DNA from: Rikenellaceae bacterium
Lineage (GTDB): Bacteria; Bacteroidota; Bacteroidia; Bacteroidales; Rikenellaceae
NCBI GenBank assembly: GCA_015060165.1
Contig: SUZC01000016.1
Span: 1 to 39,673 of the forward strand
Length of the DNA stretch: 39,673 bases
Direction of reading: 5' to 3'
Below the pieces are notes generated by a model. It saw only the letters and a program-made list of their open reading frames with translations, was not told the origin of the DNA and did no database searches. The position numbers and the translations under genes were made by a program. Each line of letters starts with the position of its first letter. Position 1 is the first letter of the stretch. Of this stretch, positions 7,688-15,914 are shown in pieces.

Positions 7688-9796
7688 TTATAAGTTACGC
7701 AGAGTGTACTCAATCATCTTTATGCGAATATTGGTCGCATAAGAAGGATACATCGAGTGATTCTGGTCTGGATAAATCATCATATCGTACTGCTTGCCAG
7801 CGCGATTCAATGCGTGGCACATCTCCATTGTATTCTGAACGTGAACGTTGTCGTCGGCCGTGCCGTGCATAATGAGCAGGCTTGTACGGTCGCTCAAACG
7901 CTCAGCAAAGTTGATAGGAGAGTTGTCGTCGTAGCCCTTAGGATTATCCTGTGGTAAGTCGTTGTATATCTCGGTATAGATAGTGTCGTAGTAACGCCAT
8001 GAGGTTACGGGAGCTACAGCAATGGCCATCTTGAACAAGCCGTCGCCCTTCAAGGCGCAACCCAATGCCATAAAACCTCCGAACGACCAGCCGTAAATTC
8101 CTATGCGCTCGGCATCAACCCAAGGCTGTGAGGCCATATGTCGTGCAAATGATATCTGATCCTCTACCTCCAAAGCGCCCAAGTTGCCGTAGGTACACTT
8201 CTTGAAAGCCTCGCCCATATAACCCGTACCGCGACCGTCGCAGCACACAACTATGTAGCCATTGCCTACCATCACATTCTCCCATCCCATACCGAAACTG
8301 TCGGCTACAGACTGTGAGCCGGGGCCAGAGTATTGGGTTAAAAGCACTGGGTATTTCTTCGCAGGGTCGAAATCAGTAGGCTTAATGATGTAGGCGTTGA
8401 GTTTGTCACCACGTTCTGTGGTGAATGTGAAGAACTCCTTGCGGGGGAGTGTTTTGAGCTTCTCGTCAAGCTCTTTATTCTCAACAAGCGTACGAATCAA
8501 CTCGCCCTTGCCATTACGAAGCTCAACCTTACGTGCTTGTGTGGCCGAAGAGAAGTTTGATATGTAGTACTTCATGCCCTTGCTCGGTGAGATAGAGTAT
8601 GTGCCATCGAGCTCAGTGAGACGCTGCTTGTGCTTGCCTTTATAGTCTATGCAGTAGAGGTCGCGACGAAGGGGCGATTGCTCAGTCGACATATAATATA
8701 TGCGATCCTTGCTCTTCTCCACCACGCGAGTAACCTGCCACTCTCCCTCGGTGAGAGCCTGCACAAAACCCTTCTTTACGGAGTATAGATAGAGGTGGTT
8801 CCAACCTGTGCGAGTCTCGTTCTGCACAAGGAAACGGTCGCCATCGATAAAGTTAACGATCTCCAAGGATGGGCGTTCCACATATTTGGGGCTACTTTCG
8901 TCGTAAATGACTTTTTGTGAACCATCGTTCTGGCAGAGTACTACCTCAAAGCGGTTCTGCTTGCGGTTGATGCGGAAGAAATACAGTTCGCCAGCAGGAG
9001 TCCATTCGATAAATGGAATGTATTGGTCGATCTCTGAGCCTGTGTCGATGCGTGTTTTGCTGCCACTTGCAATGTCGTACAACCACAACTCCACCTTCGA
9101 ATTGGCATCACCTGCCTTGGGATATTTGAAGGTGTAGGGAGTGTTGTAAAGCTTTCCATCGAAACGCATCATCTCAAACATTGGAACCTCGCTCTCGTCG
9201 AAACGCAAATAAGCGATCTTCTTCGAGTCGGGCGAGAATGCGTAAGCCTTCGTAAAGCCGTACTCCTCCTCATAGACCCAGTCGGCAGTACCGTTTATCA
9301 CCTTGTTCCATTCACCATCGGTGGTAATGGCTTTTGGTTCACCTCCAAGCGGAGCTACATAAAGATTATTTTGCTTGGCAAATGCAACCATCTTCGAGTC
9401 GGGCGAGAATGAGAGGTCGCGAATGTTGTTCAATGCAGCCACTTCACTCTTGTCTGAAAGTCGCACGATTTTATAATCGACGTACGATGAGTGTCGATAT
9501 ACGGGGCGGTAGTTGTTGCCCAAAATAATCATATCCTCAGCCGGCGAGAATGCATAGCTTGCAAAGCTGCCTTTATATAGTGTGTCGCACTGCTCGGCGT
9601 CGGCATACGCATAGCGTAAAATAGCACCTGCTCGATTAACCGTATAGTGTTCGCCATCCTGCATCGAGAGCAGGCCATAAACGCCTCTATTGAGCGAAGA
9701 AATCTGTTGCAGCTCGCGATAAGTCTTCTGCGCTGAGGCATCGAACGAGATGGCTGCGAGAGCCACAATTGCAATATATTTAAAAAGTCTCTTCAT
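7688..9796 (-). CDS. Dipeptidyl peptidase IV (S9B family), exported
   Basis: DPP4 releases X-Pro or X-Ala dipeptides from peptide N-termini. The 702-residue protein has a signal peptide (MKRLFKYIAIVALAAISFDASAQ), an N-terminal beta-propeller domain (about residues 30-450) and a C-terminal alpha/beta hydrolase domain. The propeller carries VYEEE (174-178), which supplies the glutamates that hold the substrate amino group. The catalytic triad is Ser571 in GWSFGG, Asp648 in HGTADD and His680 in DQNHSMYP. Length and motifs match the secreted DPP4 of Bacteroidales used for peptide feeding. It lies between the unknown 228-residue gene (24 bases upstream) and the C1 peptidase (26 bases downstream), so all are probably one transcript. 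Confidence 0.95.
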   Translation of the reverse strand: MKRLFKYIAIVALAAISFDASAQKTYRELQQISSLNRGVYGLLSMQDGEHYTVNRAGAILRYAYADAEQCDTLYKGSFASYAFSPAEDMIILGNNYRPVYRHSSYVDYKIVRLSDKSEVAALNNIRDLSFSPDSKMVAFAKQNNLYVAPLGGEPKAITTDGEWNKVINGTADWVYEEEYGFTKAYAFSPDSKKIAYLRFDESEVPMFEMMRFDGKLYNTPYTFKYPKAGDANSKVELWLYDIASGSKTRIDTGSEIDQYIPFIEWTPAGELYFFRINRKQNRFEVVLCQNDGSQKVIYDESSPKYVERPSLEIVNFIDGDRFLVQNETRTGWNHLYLYSVKKGFVQALTEGEWQVTRVVEKSKDRIYYMSTEQSPLRRDLYCIDYKGKHKQRLTELDGTYSISPSKGMKYYISNFSSATQARKVELRNGKGELIRTLVENKELDEKLKTLPRKEFFTFTTERGDKLNAYIIKPTDFDPAKKYPVLLTQYSGPGSQSVADSFGMGWENVMVGNGYIVVCCDGRGTGYMGEAFKKCTYGNLGALEVEDQISFARHMASQPWVDAERIGIYGWSFGGFMALGCALKGDGLFKMAIAVAPVTSWRYYDTIYTEIYNDLPQDNPKGYDDNSPINFAERLSDRTSLLIMHGTADDNVHVQNTMEMCHALNRAGKQYDMMIYPDQNHSMYPSYATNIRIKMIEYTLRNL

Positions 9797-9820
9797 TTTA
9801 TTGAAAGTCTAAATTGCGAA

Positions 9821-10507
9821 TTAAATATCATCTACATTAAAGTCGTAACCCACGCGCTTACCCGTTACAAACTTCGAGTTATCCATCTTGGTATTGAACT
9901 GGTCGACCGTCACACGCTTGTTCTCCTCGTAAGGCGGCATCAACAAATCGAAGTTGATAGCATAGTTGATTGCCGACTCCATAATCGAGATTAGCGATTC
10001 GCGGCAAATCTGGGCCTTGCCAAACGACATAGGGCGTACTAAAGTTTGTCGTTTGCCCTCTACGAAAAATGCCTTCTCGCGGTTGATGAATATACGGCCA
10101 ATCAGGTATCCTTCGTCGGCGTTACGGTTGAACTTGAACGAGTCGGATAGGAAATTGTAGATATTTATTACTCCGCAGTAAGAGTTGTTGCGATCGGTCT
10201 GAACATAATTGTTCTGCCAGATGATGTGATTCGAGTCGAACTCGAAAATGTCGGTATGCATTTGGAAAATCAAAAGATCGCTTGCAATCTGCAATTGGGC
10301 CTCGAACTTGCCTCTATCGCGGTACTCAATTCGTACTCGTTTGTCGAGACGACCGTCGAGTTGGTCGTCAAGTTCCGATGCAATCTCAAACAATACATCC
10401 TTTAATTCGTTGAAAGTCGAGAATGTATTGTCGAAAATACGCTGTTTAAGCGTCGATTTGTTGATGATGGCGGCGAGTATCTTCTCGCGCATTGGACTAT
10501 GCTCCAT
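9821..10507 (-). CDS. Conserved-looking protein of unknown function
   Basis: A 228-residue soluble protein without signal peptide or membrane segment, starting MEHSPMREKILAAI (an ATG five codons later is an alternative). I do not recognise the family. Visible features are an N-terminal helical part (about residues 8-50, FNELKDVLFEIASELDDQL), a mixed middle with many aromatics (LLIFQMHTDIFEFD, IIWQNNYVQTDRNNSYCGVINIY) and a C-terminal helix followed by charged tail. It is 13 bases after the GH73/LysM gene and 24 before DPP4, so it is very likely co-transcribed with exported enzymes although itself apparently cytoplasmic. Good coding content and tight spacing support a real gene. Confidence 0.85.
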   Translation of the reverse strand: MEHSPMREKILAAIINKSTLKQRIFDNTFSTFNELKDVLFEIASELDDQLDGRLDKRVRIEYRDRGKFEAQLQIASDLLIFQMHTDIFEFDSNHIIWQNNYVQTDRNNSYCGVINIYNFLSDSFKFNRNADEGYLIGRIFINREKAFFVEGKRQTLVRPMSFGKAQICRESLISIMESAINYAINFDLLMPPYEENKRVTVDQFNTKMDNSKFVTGKRVGYDFNVDDI

Positions 10508-10520
10508 ATTATAATATGTT

Positions 10521-11537
10521 TTATTTACGCAACTTTATTTCCGATCCCGCCTGCAATGGTGATTCCTTTTTCAGACGATTCATTGCGGCGAGTTTGCTGA
10601 GGCGTACGCCATACTCTTGCGAAATCGAACGGAGAGTCTCACCCTGCTTTACTCTGTGGATATGCTCCTCTCCCCACCAGCGAGCCTGCTTACGTTCGAT
10701 GTAGATCATCTCGCCCTGAATAGGGTCAGCAGTACTTTTGGCATCAATTTCGTTATATTTTCGAATGGTGCGAGGTGAGACAGCGAAGGTCATGGCAATC
10801 TGCTCGAATGTATCACCTGTGCGTGCAATGACAAAATGCGAACGGTTGTTCTCGTAGACGCTATATCCGTTGTAGGTGCGTTCCACCACACGGTAATCAT
10901 TGGGATCTACCTGACCCTCGGTCGTCATAGGCAGGTTGACGCTACTGCTCTGCTCGAATGCGTTAGCTGCTTTTGTAGCCTCGTCACGCAGGCGTGAAGC
11001 GTAGAGCGATGCGCCGTTCTCCTGATCGAGTAGGTATAGGCGGTTATCCTCGATGATTCGGGTTAGGCGTTGTGCATAGTCAGGTGCAGTGGCATAACCG
11101 GCCGCTTTCAATCCTCGTGCCCAACTGCGGTAATCGGTGGCAGAATAGGCAAATAGTGAATCGTAGCGTGGCGATTTGTCAAGGAAGTTGGCGTGGTCTT
11201 CGTATGATTCCTCTACGGAGTCATATTTGCGGAAACACTCATCGGGGGCATCATCTGTGTGATACACCCTTTGACCCTTCCAGTCTTTCTTGCACTTGAT
11301 GCCGAAATGGTTGTTCGAACGGCGTGCAAGATTGCTATTGCCGCTATCGGATTCCAATATGCCTTGGGCCATAGTGATGCTTGCCGGAATACCGTAGCGT
11401 TCCATATGGTCGATGGCAATATGTTTGTATCGCTCGATGTACTCCTCTTTGGTCTGTCGAGTCTGTGCATTGGCTCCCAGTGAGCACAAAAGGAGTGCGA
11501 AAAGGGCCAAATATGTTGCTTTTCTAGAAAAAATCAT
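10521..11537 (-). CDS. Peptidoglycan hydrolase: GH73 glucosaminidase with two LysM domains
   Basis: GH73 enzymes cut the glycan strands of peptidoglycan. The 338-residue protein has a signal peptide (cleavage near ANAQ, residue 25), a FlgJ/GH73 domain at about 34-172 with AQGILESDSGNS (Glu62 the catalytic acid) and NNHFGIKC, and two LysM cell-wall-binding modules near 235-282 and 294-337 (VKQGETLRSISQEYGV). The architecture fits a periplasmic wall-remodelling enzyme of Bacteroidota. It is the first gene of a four-gene minus-strand run, with a -7 box 25 bases upstream of the ATG. Confidence 0.93.
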   Translation of the reverse strand: MIFSRKATYLALFALLLCSLGANAQTRQTKEEYIERYKHIAIDHMERYGIPASITMAQGILESDSGNSNLARRSNNHFGIKCKKDWKGQRVYHTDDAPDECFRKYDSVEESYEDHANFLDKSPRYDSLFAYSATDYRSWARGLKAAGYATAPDYAQRLTRIIEDNRLYLLDQENGASLYASRLRDEATKAANAFEQSSSVNLPMTTEGQVDPNDYRVVERTYNGYSVYENNRSHFVIARTGDTFEQIAMTFAVSPRTIRKYNEIDAKSTADPIQGEMIYIERKQARWWGEEHIHRVKQGETLRSISQEYGVRLSKLAAMNRLKKESPLQAGSEIKLRK

Positions 11538-11545
11538 TATCTTTG
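11538..11545 (+). promoter_or_regulatory. Plus-strand -7 box for the DUF4254-GT9 pair
   Basis: TATCTTTG with GTTG (11515-11518) exactly 19 bases upstream. It abuts the GH73 start codon and would give a leader of about 95 bases for the gene at 11647. It faces the minus-strand promoter at 11562-11569. Confidence 0.5.
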
Positions 11546-11561
11546 TATTTAGCTACAAAGG

Positions 11562-11569
11562 CAAAGATA
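11562..11569 (-). promoter_or_regulatory. -7 box of the GH73-DPP4-C1 operon
   Basis: The minus strand reads TATCTTTG, with an imperfect ATTG about 20 bases upstream (complement of 11590-11593). Confidence 0.6.
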
Positions 11570-11646
11570 GACTATTTTGCTGTAATTAGCAATAAAATAG
11601 TGTGCAATATCACAATGGAATAATAACCTTTTAATGACCTAATAAC

Positions 11647-12252
11647 ATGTTTACCGAGAATGCTAATAAAATCTTCAATCGTGTGATAGAGGATTATCAT
11701 CGTTACGACGATGTTGACCATAAATTTGAAAACCCATTTGAGGCTGGTTCTTTAGATGCTTTGCTTTATGAGAAGAATCTCGTAGATACCGTGCAGTGGC
11801 ATTTGGAGGATATTATCCGTGACCCCAATATTGATCCAGTGGATGCATTGGCTTTGAAACGTCGTATTGATAAGTCTAACCAGGTGAGAACCGATATGGT
11901 GGAGTATATCGATTCATATTTCTTGGATAAGTATAAGAATGTCGAGGTTGCTGCTGATGCTCGTATCAATACCGAGACTCCGGCGTGGGCTATCGACCGA
12001 TTGTCGATTTTGGCACTGAAGATTTATCATATGCATCAGGAGGTTGTTCGTCAGGATGTTGAGCAGTCTCACCGCGATGCTTGTCAGAAAAAACTCGATA
12101 CACTCCTCTCGCAGCAGGTTGATTTGTCGACCGCTATCGAGGAGTTATTGGAGGATATCGAGGCTGGTCGTAAGTATATGAAGACATACAAGCAGATGAA
12201 GATGTACAACGACCCCTCACTTAACCCCGTACTTTATGGTAACAAGCAGTAA
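11647..12252 (+). CDS. DUF4254 family protein
   Basis: A 201-residue acidic, helix-rich soluble protein (MFTENANKIFNRVIEDYHRYD...). Sequence character, including PAWAIDRLSILALKIYHM and the following long helices, matches DUF4254, a Bacteroidota family of unknown function that is known for sitting next to GT9 glycosyltransferases. Here it overlaps the GT9 gene by 17 bases, which is strong evidence for translational coupling. No catalytic motif is obvious. A role as partner of the glycosyltransferase in envelope glycan synthesis is inference. Confidence 0.85.
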   Translation: MFTENANKIFNRVIEDYHRYDDVDHKFENPFEAGSLDALLYEKNLVDTVQWHLEDIIRDPNIDPVDALALKRRIDKSNQVRTDMVEYIDSYFLDKYKNVEVAADARINTETPAWAIDRLSILALKIYHMHQEVVRQDVEQSHRDACQKKLDTLLSQQVDLSTAIEELLEDIEAGRKYMKTYKQMKMYNDPSLNPVLYGNKQ

Positions 12253-13318
12253 AAAAGCAAAGAAGACCGAAAATAACGAACTTAAAAAATCAAAGAAACT
12301 GCCTAAGAGTATTGCTGTAATGCGCCTTTCAGCGATGGGTGATGTGGCTATGTTGGCTCACACACTCAGAGCTTTTGGCGAGGAGTATCCATCGGTGAAG
12401 ATAACCCTGGTGACTCGCAAACTCTTTACCCCATTCTTTGAGGGTCTTGGTGTTGATATTGTTGAGGTCGATACCAAAGGCCGTCACAAGGGCATTAAAG
12501 GCCTTTGGCGTCTTTTTGGGGATATTACACGTGGTCGAAAGATCGACGCTTTTGCCGATATGCATTCGGTGATGCGTTCGGTTGTGATACGTTGGTTGAT
12601 GCGTCTTAGTGGTCGCAAGGTAGCATCGATTCATAAAGGAAAGGTCGAGAAGTGGTTCCGTGTAGGTCATAATAGCCATAACGGTGTGCCTTTGAAGCAT
12701 ACCGTAGTACGTTATTGCGATGTGCTTAGGAGATTGGGATTTGAGTTTGAGAATCCTGCTCCTGCTTCGCGTGAGAATAATCTGCGACGAGAGAATCCTA
12801 TGGGTGAGAAGAGGGGGCGCTGGGTTGGTTTTGCGCCATTTTCTGCTCATAAGGGTAAAACCTATCCTGAGGATATGTCGGAGCAGCTTGTTGATTTGCT
12901 GGCAGCAGATTGTGAGCGCGTGTTTATCCATAGCGGAGGAGGTGCCGAGGCCGAGTTTGCACAGCGTATGGAGACTAAATATGATAATGTGGTAGCTCTT
13001 AGCGGAAAGGTGAAGTTGGCCGGGGAGCTAAATCTTATAGCACATCTGGATTGTGTGGTTTCGATGGATTCGCTGGTTATGCATATGGCATCGCTTACGG
13101 CAACCCCTGTTGTTTCGGTATGGGGAGCTACTCATCCTGCACTCGGATTCTTGGGATGGGGTTGTCCAGAGGAGGGCGTTTTGCAGTTGGAGATGCCGTG
13201 CCGTCCTTGTTCTGTGTATGGCGAGCGTAAGTGTAAGTCGGGTGACTACAAGTGCCTGCGAGCTATAACTCCACAGATGGTTGCCGATAAGGTAAAGGAG
13301 CTGATCGAGCAGAAATAG
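12236..13318 (+). CDS. Glycosyltransferase family 9 (heptosyltransferase-like)
   Basis: GT9 enzymes add heptose to lipopolysaccharide core or related sugars to envelope glycans from nucleotide-activated donors. After a lysine-rich N-terminal tail, the Rossmann fold begins at SIAVMRLSAMGDVAML (about residue 25), with the C-terminal nucleotide-binding half holding VVSMDSLVMHMASL and PVVSVWGATHP. Near the end four cysteines occur as CRPC, KCKSGDYKC, a pattern common in this Bacteroidota subgroup. The gene starts inside the end of DUF4254 and ends in a strong terminator, so the two form an operon. Donor and acceptor cannot be told. Confidence 0.88.
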   Translation: MVTSSKKAKKTENNELKKSKKLPKSIAVMRLSAMGDVAMLAHTLRAFGEEYPSVKITLVTRKLFTPFFEGLGVDIVEVDTKGRHKGIKGLWRLFGDITRGRKIDAFADMHSVMRSVVIRWLMRLSGRKVASIHKGKVEKWFRVGHNSHNGVPLKHTVVRYCDVLRRLGFEFENPAPASRENNLRRENPMGEKRGRWVGFAPFSAHKGKTYPEDMSEQLVDLLAADCERVFIHSGGGAEAEFAQRMETKYDNVVALSGKVKLAGELNLIAHLDCVVSMDSLVMHMASLTATPVVSVWGATHPALGFLGWGCPEEGVLQLEMPCRPCSVYGERKCKSGDYKCLRAITPQMVADKVKELIEQK

Positions 13319-13333
13319 ATGTCGGTTGTAAAT

Positions 13334-13373
13334 AATAAATCCGTCTATTGCAATTGCAGTAGACGGATTTATT
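13334..13373 (+). terminator. Terminator between GT9 and plsX, probably bidirectional
   Basis: A 14-bp perfect stem, AATAAATCCGTCTA (13334-13347) with TAGACGGATTTATT (13360-13373). It lies between two convergent genes; T content is moderate on both sides. Confidence 0.8.
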
Positions 13374-13396
13374 GTTCTATGGGAGTGAGGTTACTC

Positions 13397-14434
13397 CTAC
13401 TTCTCTTCCTTTGCAGGTTCAAGCTCACTGAGTGCCTCGCGAATCTTGTCGCATACGCGGCTCTCGATATTGCGCTCCATTGTAGTAATCAAACTGCAAA
13501 TAGCCTTTGCAGATGAGCTTCCGTGTCCAATCATAACGGGAGCATTTACTCCGATTACAATTGTACCACCCACACTCTCGTAGTTCATTGAATCCCAGAA
13601 GTTCTTATGGTAATAGAGCTTCTCACACATTGGCTCCAAGATGGGGCGCAACAGATTCAAAAGCCAGGGTTTGAATGGGGTCAATCGAGTGTTGATACGA
13701 TACAATGCCTCGGCCATCTTAAGTACCACGTTACCTACAAAGCCGTCGCTTACAACTACGTCGCAGGTCTTGCCTGTGAATATATATGATGACTCCACAT
13801 TGCCAACGAAATTGATGCCTTTTTGCTCCTTCAACAAGTCGTAAGTCGCTTTGGCCTGGGCATTACCTTTGCCCTCCTCCTCACCGATGTTGAGCAATGC
13901 TACGCGGGGATTATCGATCTTCAATACGTGCTTGGCGAAAATAGAACCGAGCAAACCGTACTGAGCCAATACTTCAGGTTTGGCATCAACGTTAAGACCA
14001 ACATCCAAAAGCAATCCACGGCGATTCTTTACAATGGGGATGAGTGTTGAGATAACGGGACGAATAACACCCTTGATAGGCTTGATGACGTACATGCAAC
14101 CCACCATCATGGCACCAGTCGAGCCGGCGCTGGCGAATCCGTCGATCTTACCCTCTGCCAAATGACGGAAGCCAACAGTCATACTTGAATCCTGCTTGGC
14201 TTGGAATGCCTTTGCGGGGTGGTCGCCCATCTCGATAACCTCCGATGTAGCTACTATATCGAAGTTGTCGGCCGAACAGTGGTGCTTAGCCAAAAGCTCG
14301 CGAATACGCTTCTCGTCACCGAACAATACAATTCGGCTGCCCTCCTTGATCTTTTTAAGTGCCATCACAGCACCCTCGACAGCTACTTCGGGAGCGAAGT
14401 CACCTCCCATTGCGTCTATACCGATTCTTAACAT
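13397..14434 (-). CDS. plsX: Phosphate acyltransferase PlsX
   Basis: PlsX converts acyl-ACP to acyl-phosphate, the first step in the PlsX/PlsY route to phosphatidic acid. The 345-residue protein opens with the family motif GIDAMGGDFAP and contains GSTGAMM and DGFVGNVVLK. It follows rpmF and the DUF177 gene in the order widely conserved in bacteria. In many genomes fabH comes next; here the next gene is an unrelated convergent GT9. The 147-base gap to rpmF contains a hairpin that may reduce read-through. Confidence 0.96.
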   Translation of the reverse strand: MLRIGIDAMGGDFAPEVAVEGAVMALKKIKEGSRIVLFGDEKRIRELLAKHHCSADNFDIVATSEVIEMGDHPAKAFQAKQDSSMTVGFRHLAEGKIDGFASAGSTGAMMVGCMYVIKPIKGVIRPVISTLIPIVKNRRGLLLDVGLNVDAKPEVLAQYGLLGSIFAKHVLKIDNPRVALLNIGEEEGKGNAQAKATYDLLKEQKGINFVGNVESSYIFTGKTCDVVVSDGFVGNVVLKMAEALYRINTRLTPFKPWLLNLLRPILEPMCEKLYYHKNFWDSMNYESVGGTIVIGVNAPVMIGHGSSSAKAICSLITTMERNIESRVCDKIREALSELEPAKEEK

Positions 14435-14504
14435 ATTCTAATTTATAAGTCGGGTTATGGTCTAAGCAAGGATTTGACTATATTGCTCCAAATCCAATGC
14501 TTTG

Positions 14505-14572
14505 ACAAAAACAAGAGAGAGCCTTCGACCTGGTCAATTCTAACCTTTGCCCGATAGCTCTCTCATCTTGTT
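14505..14572 (-). terminator. Imperfect hairpin between rpmF and plsX
   Basis: On the minus strand AACAAG + AGAGAGC-type arms (14567-14572/14557-14563 with 14510-14515/14516-14522) pair with a 3-base bulge around a large loop and are followed by TTTTTGTC. It could be a weak terminator that lowers plsX expression relative to rpmF, or a processing site. Confidence 0.45.
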
Positions 14573-14581
14573 TGAACTTAA

Positions 14582-14764
14582 CTACTCGGCCTTCTTCTCG
14601 ATAGCCAACTTGCCACGGTAGAAACCGCACTCAGGGCATACGCGGTGGTAAAGTACCGCAGCGCCACAGTTAGAGCAAGTAACAACAGTAGGAACTACTG
14701 CCTTGTAGTGAGTTCTTCTCTTGTCGCGTCGTGTAGACGAAACTTTGTGTTTAGGATGTGCCAT
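14582..14764 (-). CDS. rpmF: 50S ribosomal protein L32
   Basis: A 60-residue basic protein beginning MAHPKHKVSSTRRDKRR, the characteristic L32 N-terminus. Two CxxC pairs (TCSNCG and VCPECG) form the zinc ribbon. It lies between the DUF177 gene (47-base gap) and plsX, the normal neighbourhood. Confidence 0.97.
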   Translation of the reverse strand: MAHPKHKVSSTRRDKRRTHYKAVVPTVVTCSNCGAAVLYHRVCPECGFYRGKLAIEKKAE

Positions 14765-14811
14765 TTTACAATATAAATTTTAAGTTATCGTTTTGTTCTA
14801 TATTAATCTTT

Positions 14812-15378
14812 CTACTCGTTGCCGTTCTCCATTTGAGCCTTCAATGCTGCCAACTTATTGAAGTCACCCTCATCAATGGTTGGCTTGTTACCTCTGCCTG
14901 CGCGGGCCTCAATGGCCTCCATCTCGGCTGCTGTAACCTGTGCGAAGCGCGCCATCATATCGGGGTTGCATTCACCTTCGGTGTGAACTCTCTGATAGGG
15001 CAATGAGAGAATGATGCTCTCATAAATATATTGTGTGAGGTCTAATTTATCCTCTGCGGGGTTGAGCCACATCACCTCTCCGTCATATTCTCCCTCTTCG
15101 GTAGATATACGAACAAGCAGGTGACCTTCGTAGTCAATTTCTATTGGGCAAGGTTCCAAACAGCGATCGCATTCGCAAGTTACCTCTCCCTGAATCGCTA
15201 CATCGAGATCTAATTGGTTATCATTTTTGCTCAACGATACGTTTACGTGGCAATCGCCACCCAAAACTTCGCGGCTCTCATAGGCTGTAAACAAGGCATC
15301 GTCGACCTCAAATTCGAAGTCGAATACACTATTACTCAGTCCTTTATAACCAATAGAGTATCTTTCGTTTAGCTCCAT
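14812..15378 (-). CDS. DUF177 (YceD) family protein, 23S rRNA accumulation factor homologue
   Basis: YceD/DUF177 proteins are linked to 23S rRNA accumulation and almost always precede rpmF. The conserved CxxC-containing core CECDRCLEPCPIEID is visible near residues 85-100. The frame stays open to an ATG at 15399, but that codon overlaps the -7 promoter box, so the transcript cannot include it; the ATG at 15378 (MELNERYSIGYKGL) gives the usual family N-terminus and a leader of roughly 14 bases. It is the first gene of the DUF177-rpmF-plsX operon. Confidence 0.9.
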   Translation of the reverse strand: MELNERYSIGYKGLSNSVFDFEFEVDDALFTAYESREVLGGDCHVNVSLSKNDNQLDLDVAIQGEVTCECDRCLEPCPIEIDYEGHLLVRISTEEGEYDGEVMWLNPAEDKLDLTQYIYESIILSLPYQRVHTEGECNPDMMARFAQVTAAEMEAIEARAGRGNKPTIDEGDFNKLAALKAQMENGNE

Positions 15379-15396
15379 CTCGCAACAAATAGCAGG

Positions 15397-15428
15397 CAAA
15401 ATTATAAATTTTTCACGAAATGTGCAAA
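15397..15428 (-). promoter_or_regulatory. Promoter of the DUF177-rpmF-plsX operon
   Basis: Minus-strand TTTG, 20-base spacer, TAATTTTG. It overlaps the region expected for the -33 box of the divergent gene at 15454. Confidence 0.75.
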
Positions 15429-15435
15429 TAATTGC

Positions 15436-15443
15436 TATTTTTG
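15436..15443 (+). promoter_or_regulatory. -7 box for the small unknown gene at 15454
   Basis: TATTTTTG fits TAnnTTTG. No clear -33 box; the expected site lies inside the divergent DUF177 promoter. Transcription would start only a few bases before the first possible start codons. Confidence 0.4.
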
Positions 15444-15453
15444 TGGTGTGAAA

Positions 15454-15906
15454 ATGAGTTGCCGCTTTGATTTGGCACTCTATCTGATAACCAAACGAAT
15501 AGCGAGGAGTATGAAATCGGAGTTTACTATTGAGGTAGGAAGTAGTTTCGAGCAGCTATGGCGATATAATATTGCCTTGCTCTGTGCTTGTCTCGATGAG
15601 CATGATGAGCGCATAGATTTCTGTTCGGCCGAGAGATTTGTTGCGCCATCGGGTTCTAAGTTACGTGAGGCTCCTGCCGGTTTTGAGGGTCCGCGCGAAT
15701 TACGTTTGACAACTTCGCCTTGTCACTCAATTGTGGCTTACATCTATGTCGTGACCAACACCGAACCAATATCAAATGCGATAGCCGATTCACCCCCGTT
15801 CGACTTAAAGGTTAAGGTGCGCGTGGGTCGCAAGACTCTATACAACACCATTCACAAGGTGAGCCAATGGGGCGGAGAGAGCATTGAGTTGAAATTCAAA
15901 ATTTAG
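15454..15906 (+). CDS. Unknown protein, probably a beta-sandwich domain
   Basis: About 150 residues, not recognised. Start is uncertain: GTG 15448 and ATG 15454 give MSCRFDLALYL..., while ATG 15511 gives MKSEFTIEVGSSFEQL, which looks a more natural domain beginning and leaves a leader of about 60 bases after the -7 box. The rest alternates short hydrophobic strands (ELRLTTSPC, SIVAYIYVVTNTEP, DLKVKVRVGRKTLYN, GGESIELKFKI) suggesting a soluble beta-sandwich. No signal peptide with the later start. It is convergent with the GH140-like gene, only eight bases from its stop, with no terminator between them. Confidence 0.7.
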   Translation: MSCRFDLALYLITKRIARSMKSEFTIEVGSSFEQLWRYNIALLCACLDEHDERIDFCSAERFVAPSGSKLREAPAGFEGPRELRLTTSPCHSIVAYIYVVTNTEPISNAIADSPPFDLKVKVRVGRKTLYNTIHKVSQWGGESIELKFKI

Positions 15907-15914
15907 AATTCAAT

